Positions 60,601 to 64,000 of a DNA stretch of 64,000 nt are shown here, piece by piece (position 1 is the first letter of the stretch; each line of letters opens with the position of its first letter). A program made the position numbers and the translations under genes. The stretch comes from Amborella trichopoda (taxonomy: Eukaryota; Streptophyta; Magnoliopsida; Amborellales; Amborellaceae), in assembly GCF_000471905.2 (NCBI RefSeq), contig NW_006498445.1, positions 393,467 to 457,466 on the forward strand, written 5' to 3'. The notes under the pieces are model-generated. The model ran no database searches and was not told where the DNA came from. It worked only from the letters and a program-made list of their open reading frames with translations.

Positions 60601-63032
60601 TGATCAGAAAAGTGGGACAAATATAATTACCTAAAAACAAATGGGACGAATATTCCTCTAATGCTTTTAAAAATTATTTGAATATAAATGACATCCTTGA
60701 ACAATTCTTTTGTCTTAATAACCCTAAATAGAATGGAGTGTCAAAATACAGGAATCAACATTAGGAAACGGTCATTGACTTAAGGCCAGAAGGCAGGAGT
60801 GCCCAAATCATTATGGGATGAAACCTCCTTAATGCCATATATAATTAAAAGGCTGCAATTCCATAATCTCAAATGAGATGTCTCCACACTTTAAGCATTA
60901 TGGGTGTCCATGGGTTATGCACATCAGTGAGAGAGATTTCAAATACTTCGGGATTCAAGTGATAACATTCAGATATTTAATATATGGCACACACATAAAT
61001 TGCATGTAGGGTCTAGTAATTGTGAGACAGAGCCTGCTCATTGCTATATATCAAATGATCAAAAGATCACCTATCATGGCATCAAGATAGGAATAATTAG
61101 CGTTTACTGCTGAGTCAGCAATTTTGAAACTAACTTAATTGTAGTCCCAGCATTTGAAGATGCTTTTGCTCCATAGAGAAACTTCAATACCAACAAAGTA
61201 CTTCTGGCTGCCTAAATCCTTGATGTCAAACAGCCCCTTTAGGTAGCTTTAATTCTCCTATGGCCTCAAGGTCATCTCCCATAACCACAATAGCAAATCT
61301 AAATAGACCAGAAAAATATAGTATCGTGGTGTATATGTATGACCAAGCCTGAGTAACTGTTCAATCCATAAATCAGAAAAACAAATGCATGAAAGAATGC
61401 CAGAAATGAATCGGGAATGCAGTTAAATCAATAGGATCATAAGCCCATGAGTAAGAACAGAGCAAAATGGAAAGTAAAATAAGGAAAAAAGTGACTACAG
61501 AATTCGGTCGAGTGATCCTCAAGAAACCACCCAAATACTATTGTGATAATCAGGGTGCTCTGAGATTTTCCTCTAACCCAACCTAACAAGCAAGTACAGA
61601 GTATATGTATTTTTTCATGATACGGCACAAGCTTGATAGTTTATAACTCAATAGTTTTCTTTAGGGCAACGAGTAGCAAAGGCGCTAGCCAAGCCTCACT
61701 GCAATTACACAATTTGATTCTTGAAAGATACGCAAAACACATCAATATGTTTCTTTAAAGCTCTCTAAGTATCTCCTGGGATAGATTTCAATTCTTGAGA
61801 AACAAGTTAAACATGCAAAGAATTTTAGCATGACAAAAGTGTCGTAATGTTTCCTACAGGTGACTTTTATCTTCGCCATGCAAGTCATTATTTGTCTGCA
61901 CCTTTTTTCCATAGGAGTATTAATATCACTTGTATCTAGAACCCCTAGAAGCTTCTGTATGTAACTCCTTAAAAAGAGCAACAAATGAATGATGCCACTT
62001 TTTCCTCTTTCCTCTCATAGAGAGACCTCCAGATCTTCTTATTTCCTCAAAAAGGGACAACTCAACAAGCAGGAGGGTTCTCCCATTCCCCAAACCATGC
62101 CCCCAAAACGACAAATGTTCATCACAAACACATAATCATACATTCACAAACTATGTGTCAACCCAACACTCATACATATCTGAAATTCAAACTACAGTGA
62201 TTCATTGCATTAGAGCTCTATATCGCCATAACATAACAACAATGAATACTCAATAATACAAGGAGCTTCAACCAGTGCTCTCCTAAAAAAACAAACCACT
62301 GAAAGCATTCAATTTGCAAAAAACATTTTCACTATAATAAATCACAGCCATTGTATCAAATCACCAAGTAATGAAAATTGATTGAAGCACCTAGAATACA
62401 AAATTAAACCGCAATTTCAAATATTTCCAGTTCGAACATCCACAACCCATCAACTCCAACATCAATCCAGCAAATGCTCATAGTGGATGAAATGAGAGAG
62501 AGACACAGTAGACCCCCAAATTCACGAAAAATAAATGTCGCCCATTTCCAAATTCAAAAAAATCAAACCCATGAACTCCAACACCTTTAACAGATGCTCA
62601 TAATGGATTAAAAAAAAAAGAACTCGAACACAAATCAAGAGAAGAAAATACATTGTAATTGCACAAGCGAGACAAAAAGAGTAAATTTCTTGTAGGCAAT
62701 GTCGAAAAAGACAGTAAGAGAAACCCAACCTGGGGGACGAGCATGATGCCAACACTTAGACCAGCAGATAGGTCGAGTTGCAGGTACTCTCGCCACTTGT
62801 AGTTGCGAATCCATCGAGCACAAGGCAAGAAGAGCTCAACCCATTGGATCCAAGACCTATATCTAGGCCATGAGGGAATCCTCAAGAATAATGAGAAGAA
62901 CGAAGAGGAAGAGGGAGAAGGAGAATTGTATGGGTGTTGCAGTGGAATGACCTTGACCTGCCTGCTGCTCCCCATGGAACCTAGAGATGAGGCTATGTCT
63001 GAGGTGCTGGATGAGGCATATGTGATTTCCAT
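6577..63032 (-). CDS. SULTR4: SULTR4-type sulfate transporter gene, 5' eleven exons (434 codons)
   Basis: SulP-family anion transporter. Arabidopsis members of group 4 sit in the tonoplast and release stored sulfate from the vacuole; that role is transferred here by family membership. Eleven exons on the minus strand join in frame, all with GT-AG introns, into residues 1-434 with no stop. The N-terminal tail carries [11 protein letters not shown], the SulP signature region reads IYGLY and [10 protein letters not shown], and later blocks include [33 protein letters not shown] and [18 protein letters not shown]. Full-length relatives have about 660-690 residues; the last membrane helices and STAS domain are not in the window and should lie left of base 1. 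Introns in gene order are 5858, 2204, 344, 12564, 108, 21383, 88, 12103, 157 and 345 bases, then at least 6576. The frame is intact, so this looks like a working host gene. Boundaries were read by eye and by recalled family sequences. Confidence 0.93.
6964..7091 (-). CDS. SULTR4: SULTR4 exon 10 (residues 378-420)
   Basis: Completes the Gly codon and reads [19 protein letters not shown], then [20 protein letters not shown] and [11 protein letters not shown] is a SulP landmark after the GLGVAN helix. The acceptor is TTGTAG and the donor GTGCAA. Confidence 0.96.
7249..7309 (-). CDS. SULTR4: SULTR4 exon 9 (residues 358-378)
   Basis: Encodes [20 protein letters not shown] plus the first base of a split Gly codon. 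Relatives usually have Leu where this copy has Cys (ANICGS). The acceptor is TTTCAG and the donor GTAAAA. It lies 12.1 kb from exon 8 and 157 bases from exon 10. Confidence 0.95.
7310..7839. other. Intron 8, 3' end: nothing recognised
   Basis: About 530 bases of AT-rich intron next to the exon 9 acceptor. Two copies of a 42-base unit begin at the right edge, near 7785. No gene or element was recognised. Confidence 0.45.
7840..8874 (-). mobile_element. Family B LTR, left piece
   Basis: It matches 24540-25420: CTGAGAGGGCTATGATCC, TAGCCATCAAGATCAAT, AAACCCTAGATCAAG, the GTGCCACATGG and GGGCCCCCACTAG boxes, and TATCAGAGTACTCCACTGA. Interrupted at 8875 by the family A copia element. The left limit is approximate; it is preceded by a short tandem repeat of TGGAATAGACAACTTAGAAG (two copies near 7788-7850). 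Confidence 0.55.
8875..10752 (-). repeat. Downstream (3') LTR of the family A copia element
   Basis: 1878 bases. It starts TGTTGGGTTTCTGTGGCC on the minus strand directly after the polypurine tract and ends in CTTTCA at 8875. A TATATAAATA box (9451-9460, minus) marks the likely former transcription start region. Confidence 0.85.
12221..12643 (-). repeat. 141-base tandem triplication inside copia pol
   Basis: Three consecutive copies begin at 12221, 12362 and 12503 (GGTTGCTTCTCC, GGTTGCTTCTCC, GGTTGCTTCTCC on the plus strand), so the unit is 141 bases or 47 codons. The unit translates to a Leu-, Arg- and Glu-rich segment such as [20 protein letters not shown], likely helical or coiled coil. 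It lies between the integrase and reverse transcriptase parts. The copies differ at only a few sites. Confidence 0.92.
13932..15294 (-). repeat. Upstream (5') LTR of the family A copia element
   Basis: It aligns along its length with 9424-10752 and starts TGTTGGATTTTTGTGACC on the minus strand. Shared landmarks include CATATGTACATGTCATGTG, GGTTCAATGATGA, CTATGGTGCATACGGGT and TAGAGATTTAGTGGAGATA. Confidence 0.85.
15295..15507 (-). mobile_element. Family B LTR, middle piece (spacer between two family A LTRs)
   Basis: 213 bases matching 25430-25640: GGAACACATAATATGGCTT, GGATTACAGGTGCACCC, ACATACAAGGGTCCTC. It separates the right LTR of the copia element from the oppositely oriented LTR at 15508. 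Confidence 0.65.
15508..17443 (+). mobile_element. Family A LTR in plus orientation
   Basis: About 1.94 kb starting TGTTGTAAGTATTAGGC and ending near CCATTCA. It is inverted relative to the LTRs of the neighbouring copia element and shares their order: GACCATTAAAAGGCC, GTGGGAGTATGGTCC, TGCCCAGGGTAG, GGGCCAAA-CGTCATCATG, TGGGAACTACTACGTCAGTTT, the AT-rich block, GGGGCCACTATGCCCCC, CCAATGGTC, AAACCCTAACCCTAA and TTTATATGC. No internal region adjoins it. A clean target duplication was not found. It sits inside the family B repeat. Confidence 0.7.
17444..17788 (-). mobile_element. Family B LTR, right piece
   Basis: Continues the family B match: TAGGGTGGTCTAGTGTC, GACCATCCTATATAGGGC, GGTTCTCTTAGCCCTAGC, AAGGCCTTCAAATGACG. 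It ends CTACAACA; the adjoining bases, read on the minus strand, are AGTTGGAGAA, like a copia polypurine tract. Confidence 0.55.
17789..19412. other. Intron 8, 5' part, with short hairpin-forming repeats
   Basis: Mostly AT-rich. TCACATAAACTATCACA-like strings recur near 17920-17965. From 18320 to 18520 several palindromes appear, e.g. AAGCCCCATTATAGGGCTT and AGTCCCATTATGGGGCTTT. Short frames at 18025-18240 and elsewhere show no known domain. Some of this may be decayed retrotransposon interior next to the family B end at 17788. Confidence 0.45.
19413..19478 (-). CDS. SULTR4: SULTR4 exon 8 (residues 336-357)
   Basis: Twenty-two codons reading [20 protein letters not shown] then QE. This is the conserved segment ahead of the GLGVAN helix. 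The acceptor is GGAAG, a poorer pyrimidine context than in the other exons, and the donor GTATAA. Confidence 0.95.
19567..19674 (-). CDS. SULTR4: SULTR4 exon 7 (residues 300-335)
   Basis: Thirty-six codons: [18 protein letters not shown], then [18 protein letters not shown]. The GDIPQGLP block is a landmark of SulP transporters. The acceptor is TTGTAG and the donor GTAAAA, phase 0 at both ends. It pairs with exon 8 across an intron of only 88 bases. Confidence 0.95.
19675..19989. other. Intron 6, 3' end: nothing recognised
   Basis: AT-rich intron leading to the exon 7 acceptor. No element was recognised. Confidence 0.5.
19990..23490 (+). mobile_element. Ty1/copia fossil (family C), second copy
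   Basis: Plus-strand copia relic in intron 6, antisense to the host gene. Parts in order: LTR remnant to about 20230; a primer-site-like TTGGTACCAGGGCA (20234-20247); gag region 20690-21430; protease region around 21710; GAG-pre-integrase and integrase 22100-22970; start of the reverse transcriptase region 23170-23490 (for example [13 protein letters not shown]-like and ACKWV). A 3' LTR was not found. It is broken, with many interruptions, and clearly old. It matches the fossil at 470-3815 part by part. Confidence 0.75.
23490..24539. other. Intron 6 segment with (GA)n run and a short tandem repeat
   Basis: AT-rich sequence with a GA dinucleotide run at about 24024-24042 and a 51-base unit present twice at about 24424 and 24475 (ACCTCAAGCCTAGA, CCATGGGAGGAA). 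It may be the lower end of the family B LTR. No gene was seen. Confidence 0.4.
24540..25973 (-). mobile_element. LTR-like repeat, family B
   Basis: It matches in order the split copy at 7840-8874, 15295-15507 and 17444-17788: CATGAGAGGGCTTTGATCC, TAGCCATTAAGATCAA, AAACCCTAGAT, the GTGCCACGTG box, TATCAGAGTACTCCAC, GGATTACAGGTGCACCC, ATACAAGGGTCCTC, and TAGGGTGGTCTCATGT. The general layout (AT-rich core, GGCC-rich boxes, TGTTG-like start on the minus strand) suggests an LTR in minus orientation. Its lower end is unclear and may reach further left. No internal genes adjoin it. Confidence 0.55.
26165..26940. repeat. Region rich in palindromic GGAATC/GATTCC strings
   Basis: GATTCC and its complement GGAATC, often joined as GGAATCTCGATTCC-like near-palindromes, recur many times, densest at 26170-26360 and again at 26690-26930. 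Spacing is irregular, about 20-30 bases in the first cluster. Between the clusters lies a 106-codon frame (26408-26728, plus) with no domain I recognise. No terminal repeats were found. The origin is unknown. Confidence 0.6.
26941..27339. other. AT-rich spacer, nothing recognised
   Basis: About 400 bases of very AT-rich intron between the GATTCC-rich region and the RTE LINE. Confidence 0.5.
27340..28445 (+). mobile_element. RTE-type LINE, 5'-truncated and decayed
   Basis: Plus-strand reverse transcriptase of the plant RTE clade: [53 protein letters not shown], then [20 protein letters not shown] and [14 protein letters not shown]. The active-site pair Asp-Asp in FADD reads Asn-Asn here, so the copy could not polymerise DNA. 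A gap in the thumb region is followed by [18 protein letters not shown] and the 3' tail CCAATTAGTTGGGAAAAGG...GACGATGATGATT. Stops are present. It lies antisense to the host gene in intron 6. Confidence 0.85.
28445..29700. other. Intron 6 segment, nothing recognised
   Basis: About 1.25 kb between the RTE LINE and the LTR element. It includes a GC-richer patch, GCCCTTGGGTGGACGGCC (about 28717-28734). No family or gene was recognised. Confidence 0.45.
29706..30163 (+). repeat. 5' LTR of family D element
   Basis: 458 bases, paired with 39435-39892. Conserved landmarks are TATTTCTAAGGTTTTTAAGT, TTGTTCACGTGTTA, TATAAAAGGTTG, TTATTGGAATGAA and GGATTCAATTTCCCACCTT. Confidence 0.85.
30164..31600 (+). 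other. Family D internal region left of the LINE
   Basis: It begins with the primer site and a short frame starting [14 protein letters not shown], in the style of plant retrotransposon gag starts. A 73-codon acidic frame lies at 30543-30764 without a known domain. From 31260 to 31560 there are irregular repeats of a TTCTAATGGGATGCGGCA-like string and of GCGAGGGATGGGG. The region is decayed. Confidence 0.45.
31619..34440 (+). pseudogene. LINE ORF1 relic (proline/serine-rich)
   Basis: The start region reads [17 protein letters not shown], matching [11 protein letters not shown] in the sister copy. A middle part near 32110-32400 ([32 protein letters not shown]) resembles the DUF4283 domain of plant LINE ORF1 proteins. 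A long proline-rich spacer follows (33080-34100), then the C-terminal block [14 protein letters not shown] and [16 protein letters not shown] ending near 34436. Frames are interrupted. The spacer is C-rich on this strand. Confidence 0.7.
34519..38565 (+). pseudogene. LINE ORF2 relic: endonuclease, reverse transcriptase, RNase H
   Basis: Endonuclease: MKLII then [16 protein letters not shown] at the start, GDFNVIRWS near 34875, TDHCPIMLD near 35120. Reverse transcriptase: [64 protein letters not shown], and an intact YADD at 36514-36525. A zf-RVT segment follows near 37540-37800, then RNase H: NFDGCS (about 38133), [20 protein letters not shown] and a downstream Asp region to 38565. Stops and frameshifts occur between these blocks, so no full-length product is expected. 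Confidence 0.82.
38785..39080. repeat. Purine-rich tandem repeat, about 187-base unit
   Basis: GAGACC-GGCAAAAAAGGCAGAC at about 38790 recurs as GAGACCAAGCGAAAAAGGGC at about 38977. Each copy continues GAGAAGAGGAAAGAGTAAAG and AAGGAAGAAGAAGACA-like strings. Another part of the unit (GCAAAACCACCAGCAAAATG) occurs at 38881 and again at 31509, left of the LINE, so the LINE landed inside this array. Confidence 0.7.
39435..39892 (+). repeat. 3' LTR of family D element
   Basis: 458 bases, paired with 29706-30163 and sharing the same landmarks in the same order, with visible divergence and small indels. Confidence 0.85.
39893..41057. other. Intron 6, 5' end: nothing recognised
   Basis: About 1.2 kb of AT-rich intron between exon 6 and the LTR element. 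There are no credible frames, and no repeat family was recognised. Confidence 0.5.
41058..41165 (-). CDS. SULTR4: SULTR4 exon 6 (residues 264-299)
   Basis: Thirty-six codons: [20 protein letters not shown], then [16 protein letters not shown]. It matches the cytosolic loop and following helix of group 4. The acceptor is TATAG and the donor GTGAGA, phase 0 at both ends. The next exon is 21.4 kb away, the longest intron in the window. Confidence 0.94.
41274..41339 (-). CDS. SULTR4: SULTR4 exon 5 (residues 242-263)
   Basis: Twenty-two codons reading [10 protein letters not shown] then [12 protein letters not shown], a membrane segment highly conserved in group 4. The acceptor is a pyrimidine-rich tract ending GCAG and the donor GTACGA, phase 0 at both ends. 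It lies 12.6 kb downstream of exon 4 and 108 bases from exon 6. Confidence 0.95.
41340..41962. other. Intron 4, 3' end: nothing recognised
   Basis: About 620 bases of AT-rich intron between exon 5 and the LINE's target duplication. No element was recognised. Confidence 0.5.
42260..46243 (-). pseudogene. LINE ORF2 relic: endonuclease, reverse transcriptase, RNase H
   Basis: It starts [17 protein letters not shown] at 46243, the usual first motif of L1-type endonucleases. Then come a GDFN-type motif (GDFNVARWS), [11 protein letters not shown], reverse transcriptase blocks ([35 protein letters not shown]), the zf-RVT block ([25 protein letters not shown]) and RNase H ([22 protein letters not shown]). 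The polymerase active-site YADD reads YAGD (44235-44246), so a catalytic Asp is lost. Frames are interrupted. Confidence 0.82.
46300..49200 (-). pseudogene. LINE ORF1 relic (proline/serine-rich)
   Basis: The first frame begins [18 protein letters not shown], then [16 protein letters not shown]. It is followed by long proline-, serine- and threonine-rich stretches with tracts such as [14 protein letters not shown]. The C-terminal block [16 protein letters not shown] matches [16 protein letters not shown] in the sister LINE, so this marks the end of ORF1. It is broken into several frames. It probably encoded the element's RNA-binding protein. Its base composition (GC- and purine-rich on the plus strand) stands out sharply from the AT-rich intron. 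Confidence 0.7.
49340..51531 (-). mobile_element. Family A-like LTR, split by an RTE insertion
   Basis: On the minus strand it begins TGTTGTGGTCGTGGCC (51531 downward) and carries the family's CATATGTACATGT box (51288-51301), the AT-rich block, GGGCCCCACATGTG (50411-50424), a CTTTATATAGGG TATA region (49770-49781) and AAACCCTAATT. The lower end is approximate. A fragment of an RTE LINE lies inside it. No internal retrotransposon genes adjoin it, so it looks like a solo LTR or LTR fragment. It is in intron 4, in sense with the host gene. Confidence 0.6.
50530..50944 (-). mobile_element. 5'-truncated RTE-type LINE with target duplication
   Basis: On the minus strand it encodes pieces of the C-terminal RTE region, such as [15 protein letters not shown] and [17 protein letters not shown], and ends in the ATTATTTGG...GGATGATG tail. 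AAATATTTC is repeated exactly at 50521-50529 and 50945-50953, marking the insertion. It sits inside the family A LTR and so is younger than that LTR. Stops are present. Confidence 0.75.
51537..53287. other. Intron 4 segment without a recognised gene or element
   Basis: About 1.75 kb of AT-rich intron. A 107-codon frame at 52220-52543 (minus) was considered and rejected (see the rejected list). No repeat ends were found. Confidence 0.45.
53288..53472. mobile_element. Fold-back MITE
   Basis: A near-palindrome of about 185 bases. The centre is AATGACCAAAATAC, a short loop, then GTATTTTGGTCATT. The outer arms also pair: CGCACTTGTAAAAATAT on the left against ATATTTTTTATAAGTGCG on the right, and CATCCAATCTTCT against AGAAGATGGCAC. 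Long imperfect arms without coding capacity are typical of Stowaway- or Mutator-like MITEs. Ends and target duplication could not be fixed. Confidence 0.65.
53500..53660 (+). repeat. Dispersed repeat shared with the upstream flank
   Basis: It carries CACTTGATCAAAATTG, GGCTAGATGGTAGG, CTTCTACACTGTAGG and GTATAGAAACCTTTCCC. The same order of strings occurs inverted at about 63890-64000. The family is unknown. Confidence 0.6.
53904..54072 (-). CDS. SULTR4: SULTR4 exon 4 (residues 185-241)
   Basis: Encodes [35 protein letters not shown] and [21 protein letters not shown], a very close match to group 4 sulfate transporters. The acceptor is CTCCAG and the donor GTACAC. It is 344 bases from exon 3, one of the few short introns. 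Confidence 0.96.
54073..54416 (-). other. Intron 3 with a short (AT)n run
   Basis: A 344-base intron without inserted elements. It has a run of AT dinucleotides at about 54212-54229. Such runs are polymorphic in plants. Confidence 0.7.
54417..54618 (-). CDS. SULTR4: SULTR4 exon 3 (residues 118-185)
   Basis: Encodes the heart of the SulP signature: [19 protein letters not shown], then [16 protein letters not shown], a short loop ([13 protein letters not shown]) and the helix [19 protein letters not shown]. It finishes the Tyr codon begun in exon 2 and splits an Arg codon (AG/G) with exon 4. The acceptor is CTACAG and the donor GTATGT. Confidence 0.95.
54619..55200. other. Intron 2, 3' part: nothing recognised
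   Basis: About 580 bases between exon 3 and the solo LTR. AT-rich, without a recognised element or credible coding frame. Confidence 0.5.
55206..56640 (-). mobile_element. Solo LTR, family A-like, with perfect target duplication
   Basis: A 1435-base LTR. On the minus strand it starts TGTTGGGATATGCGGCC (56640 downward) and on the plus strand starts TGAAAGGTGG (55206), like the termini of the copia element at 8875-15294. TCAAA flanks it exactly at 55201-55205 and 56641-56645. Shared internal features are the AT-rich U3 with GGGCCCCCA boxes, a CCATTG/GGGTTT block and a TATATA near 55770. No internal region or second LTR is present, which is what recombination between the two LTRs of an element leaves behind. 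It lies in intron 2, in the sense orientation to the host gene. Confidence 0.82.
56823..56871 (-). CDS. SULTR4: SULTR4 exon 2 (49 bases, residues 102-118)
   Basis: A very short exon encoding [16 protein letters not shown] plus the first base of a split Tyr codon. The acceptor is TACAG and the donor GTGAGT. The phase (0 in, 1 out) fits exons 1 and 3. The usual AGLPPIYGLY reads [10 protein letters not shown]; this position seems variable in the family as I recall it. The exon is isolated between introns of 5.9 and 2.2 kb. Confidence 0.93.
56872..57344. other. Intron 1, 3' end: nothing recognised
   Basis: AT-rich intron sequence up to the exon 2 acceptor. No coding frame, repeat family or RNA gene was recognised. 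Confidence 0.5.
57345..57460 (+). mobile_element. RTE-type LINE 3' tail with ATG/ATC repeat
   Basis: It carries AGAATGGTGGACCAGGATTC, CCAATTAATTGGGAAAAGGC and a GATGATGATCATCATCATC microsatellite, the typical 3' terminus of plant RTE LINEs. It is a second, independent 5'-truncated copy 110 bases from the next one. Confidence 0.7.
57560..57695 (+). mobile_element. RTE-type LINE 3' tail
   Basis: It carries GGTATGGCCCTTGATAGAG, then ATTCATGTAGCC, CCAAATAATTGG and an ATGATGATATGATGATG tail. This is the 3' end seen on the longer RTE copy at 27340-28445. It is a 5'-truncated insertion in intron 1. Confidence 0.65.
57841..57960. mobile_element. Possible fragment of a hAT-type MITE
   Basis: The string TTAAAAAGTGCTCGCC followed by CTAGGCGCC and CACGCCTAGG resembles one end of the MITE at 668-1034. 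The other end and a target duplication were not found. Confidence 0.3.
58380..60150 (+). pseudogene. hAT-superfamily transposase relic
   Basis: Broken reading frames on the plus strand resemble plant hAT transposases of the BED zinc finger/DUF659 type. The best piece, near 59420-59520, reads [20 protein letters not shown] in one frame, like the family's FW-PCAAHC-LMLEDI block; a TRFAT string follows near 59610. The N-terminal part resembles a BED finger and linker ([13 protein letters not shown]-like). Stops and frameshifts occur throughout, so it is dead. The linker part is present twice in tandem (see the separate entry). Terminal repeats were not found. It lies in intron 1, antisense to the host gene. 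Confidence 0.55.
58440..58945. repeat. 255-base tandem duplication inside the hAT relic
   Basis: Two diverged copies start at about 58451 and 58706 and share ACATTGGGAAATAGAT, GCAAGGGAAGTAAGCA, GTGGAGGCCGGGGTTAA, TCGAGGCAGTAAGAGTCAAT and GGATTAAGAAG. The unit covers the region between the BED finger and the transposase core. The differences between the copies show that the duplication is old. Confidence 0.8.
60151..62729. other. Intron 1, 5' half: no element recognised
   Basis: About 2.6 kb of AT-rich intron next to exon 1. Only short, unconvincing reading frames were seen. A TGGAGTGGAGTGGCC-type imperfect palindrome lies near 60360-60395. No repeat family was recognised. Confidence 0.5.
62730..63032 (-). 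CDS. SULTR4: SULTR4 exon 1 (residues 1-101)
   Basis: The start is ATG at 63030-63032, giving MEITYASSS, which lines up with the family N-terminus. The frame is open further upstream, but the next candidate there is a GTG, not an ATG. The exon holds a serine-rich tail, the conserved VKVIPLQHP block, [15 protein letters not shown] and the first membrane helix ([13 protein letters not shown]). It ends CAG then GTTGGG, phase 0. The tail of group 4 transporters was once predicted to be a plastid signal; the tonoplast location is better supported in Arabidopsis. Confidence 0.93.
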
Positions 63033-63055
63033 GCCTCTCCTGCAATTCTCCACAT
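62993..63055 (-). other. Upstream ORF overlapping the SULTR4 start codon
   Basis: An ATG at 63053-63055 opens 20 codons ([20 protein letters not shown]) in a different frame and stops at 62993-62995, past the main start codon. The same frame is open upstream to another ATG at 63194-63196, giving 67 codons if transcription starts that far up. An overlapping upstream ORF of this kind would tend to lower translation of the main frame. Whether it is in the mRNA depends on the unknown transcription start. Confidence 0.5.
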
Positions 63056-63331
63056 TCTCTCTCTCCCTCTCCCTCTCCCTCTCTTAATTTCAAAAGAAGA
63101 ACATAAAAATGGTGACTCTTGACTGTTTTGAGCTTTGAGTTTTGAGTTTTTGACTTTCAAAGTTGTTGCTTGCCGTGTCACACCTCCCAGGCTCATTTCT
63201 CTGCATGAACCATGAAAAACACGGGATGCTTTTTCCCAAAATTAACGAAAATGATAAAACCTTTTGTGATACCCCAGGAGTCAATTATGTATATGCTCCT
63301 TAGAACTCCACTCCAAATTTTAGAGATGTAA
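63033..63331 (-). promoter_or_regulatory. SULTR4 leader and proximal promoter region
   Basis: On the gene's strand the bases just above the start codon form a GAGAGG-type purine run (about 63057-63086), as often seen in plant 5' leaders and bound by GAGA-factor-like proteins. A weak TATA-like string lies near 63288-63296. No clear core promoter could be fixed by eye. Confidence 0.4.
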
Positions 63332-63654
63332 CTAGGGTAAGAAACAGGCCTGGGCCTGGGCCTAGGCCAAGCCTAGCCCCCCTAGTACCTATTGGACAGG
63401 ATTAGGCCCAGCCCTGCTTGGATCGGGTTAAAGAGGCCTTGGCACTATTCAGTTTGGTCTAAAGCCATACAAAATAAAAAAATGAAGGAAAATGTAAAGA
63501 GAAATATGGTGAGCCAAGTCATGGCCCTATATCAAGCCACGGCACTTAGGTCATGGTACCCCAGCACTTGGGCTACATTTTGCAGCCCAAGCCCTAATTT
63601 TTAAGGGCTTGGATGATCAGGCTAAGCCGGGCTACCTAGCCCATTGCCACCCTT
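63332..63654. mobile_element. hAT-type MITE upstream of SULTR4
   Basis: A 323-base element is flanked by a perfect 8-base repeat, AGATGTAA, at 63324-63331 and 63655-63662. An 8-base target duplication is the hAT hallmark. One end reads CTAGGGTAAG and the other, reversed, AAGGGTGGCAATGGGC, close to a common plant hAT MITE end. Both ends are rich in GGCC/GGGC strings, such as CTGGGCCTGGGCCTAGGCC. It has no coding capacity. It sits about 300 bases upstream of the start codon and so may affect the promoter. Confidence 0.75.
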
Positions 63655-64000
63655 AGATGTAATATCTTCAACATCTCGACTAGTCAAAAAAAAATTTAAA
63701 ATAACACTTTATATATGCTTGAAAAGTAATAACGATATAAGATTGAATAAACATCCCCAATTTTAGAGTATCAAATAAATACTTAAGCATTTCAAAGTCA
63801 AGGTGGATACTAAAATATGAGAAAAAAATCCAAGGAAATAACTATATAGTACACTCCAACAAGTGTAGTATGCGTGCCAATAAGAAGGTAAAAAAAAAAA
63901 AGGGGAAAGGTTTCTACGCTTCTCTTATAGCAAAGAAGTTCTATCGTCTTTCTACCATCCAGCCATCCAATTTTGATCAAGAGAGTCACTCAACATTTGA
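63655..64000. other. Upstream flank, no gene seen; repeat piece at the window edge
   Basis: AT-rich sequence with no credible coding frame. The last 110 bases or so (about 63890-64000), read on the minus strand, match 53540-53640 on the plus strand: both carry CTTGATCAAAATTG, a GATGGTAG box and GTAGAAACCTTTCCC-like strings. This marks a dispersed repeat that runs out of the window. Confidence 0.5.

Noticed and set aside
61742-62114. Overlapping minus-strand frames (one with INTPMEKR) that faintly resemble a copia polymerase end
   Set aside because: The similarity is a few residues long, and the frames differ; nothing else in the area supports an element or gene.

Overview
This is plant nuclear DNA, from an angiosperm to judge by its protein matches and repeat families. 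It is AT-rich, has one 20-base assembly gap (2960-2979), and is dominated by old transposable elements. The species cannot be named from the sequence. Very long, element-filled introns are known from lineages such as Nelumbo and some magnoliids, but that is only a hint.

One host gene organises the window. It lies on the minus strand and encodes a SULTR4-type (vacuolar-membrane) sulfate transporter of the SulP family. Eleven exons could be placed by splice signals, reading phase and protein similarity: exon 1 at 62730-63032, then 56823-56871, 54417-54618, 53904-54072, 41274-41339, 41058-41165, 19567-19674, 19413-19478, 7249-7309, 6964-7091 and 6577-6618. They join without a stop or frame break into 434 codons, about two thirds of the family's usual length. 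The rest of the membrane domain and the C-terminal STAS domain must lie to the left of base 1. The gene therefore exceeds 56.5 kb in this window alone, with introns of 88, 108, 157, 344 and 345 bases alternating with introns of 2.2, 5.9, 12.1, 12.6 and 21.4 kb.

Nearly everything else I recognise is mobile-element sequence inside these introns. Intron 11 (1-6576, open to the left) holds a Ty1/copia fossil carrying two hAT-type MITEs, an RTE LINE fragment and a long LTR with a 249-base tandem duplication. Intron 8 (7310-19412) holds a nested stack: an LTR-like repeat (family B) split by a copia element with 1.9-kb LTRs (family A, 8875-15294) and by a separate family A LTR in the opposite orientation. 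Intron 6 (19675-41057) holds a second copia fossil, another family B LTR, an RTE LINE, and a 10.2-kb LTR element (29706-39892) with a 7.2-kb L1-type LINE inserted in it. Intron 4 (41340-53903) holds a second L1-type LINE of the same family in the opposite orientation (41978-49238, perfect 15-base target duplication), a family A LTR broken by an RTE copy, and a fold-back MITE. Intron 2 carries a solo LTR with a perfect 5-base target duplication. Intron 1 carries LINE tails and a hAT transposase relic. Upstream of the start codon are a purine-rich leader with an overlapping upstream ORF and a hAT-type MITE with a perfect 8-base target duplication.

I found no bacterial-type operons, CRISPR arrays, rRNA or tRNA genes, and no gene cluster that looks like a new biochemical system. 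The points of most interest are the extreme architecture of the transporter gene, inverted pairs of repeats that its pre-mRNA would contain, and several unexplained repeat structures.
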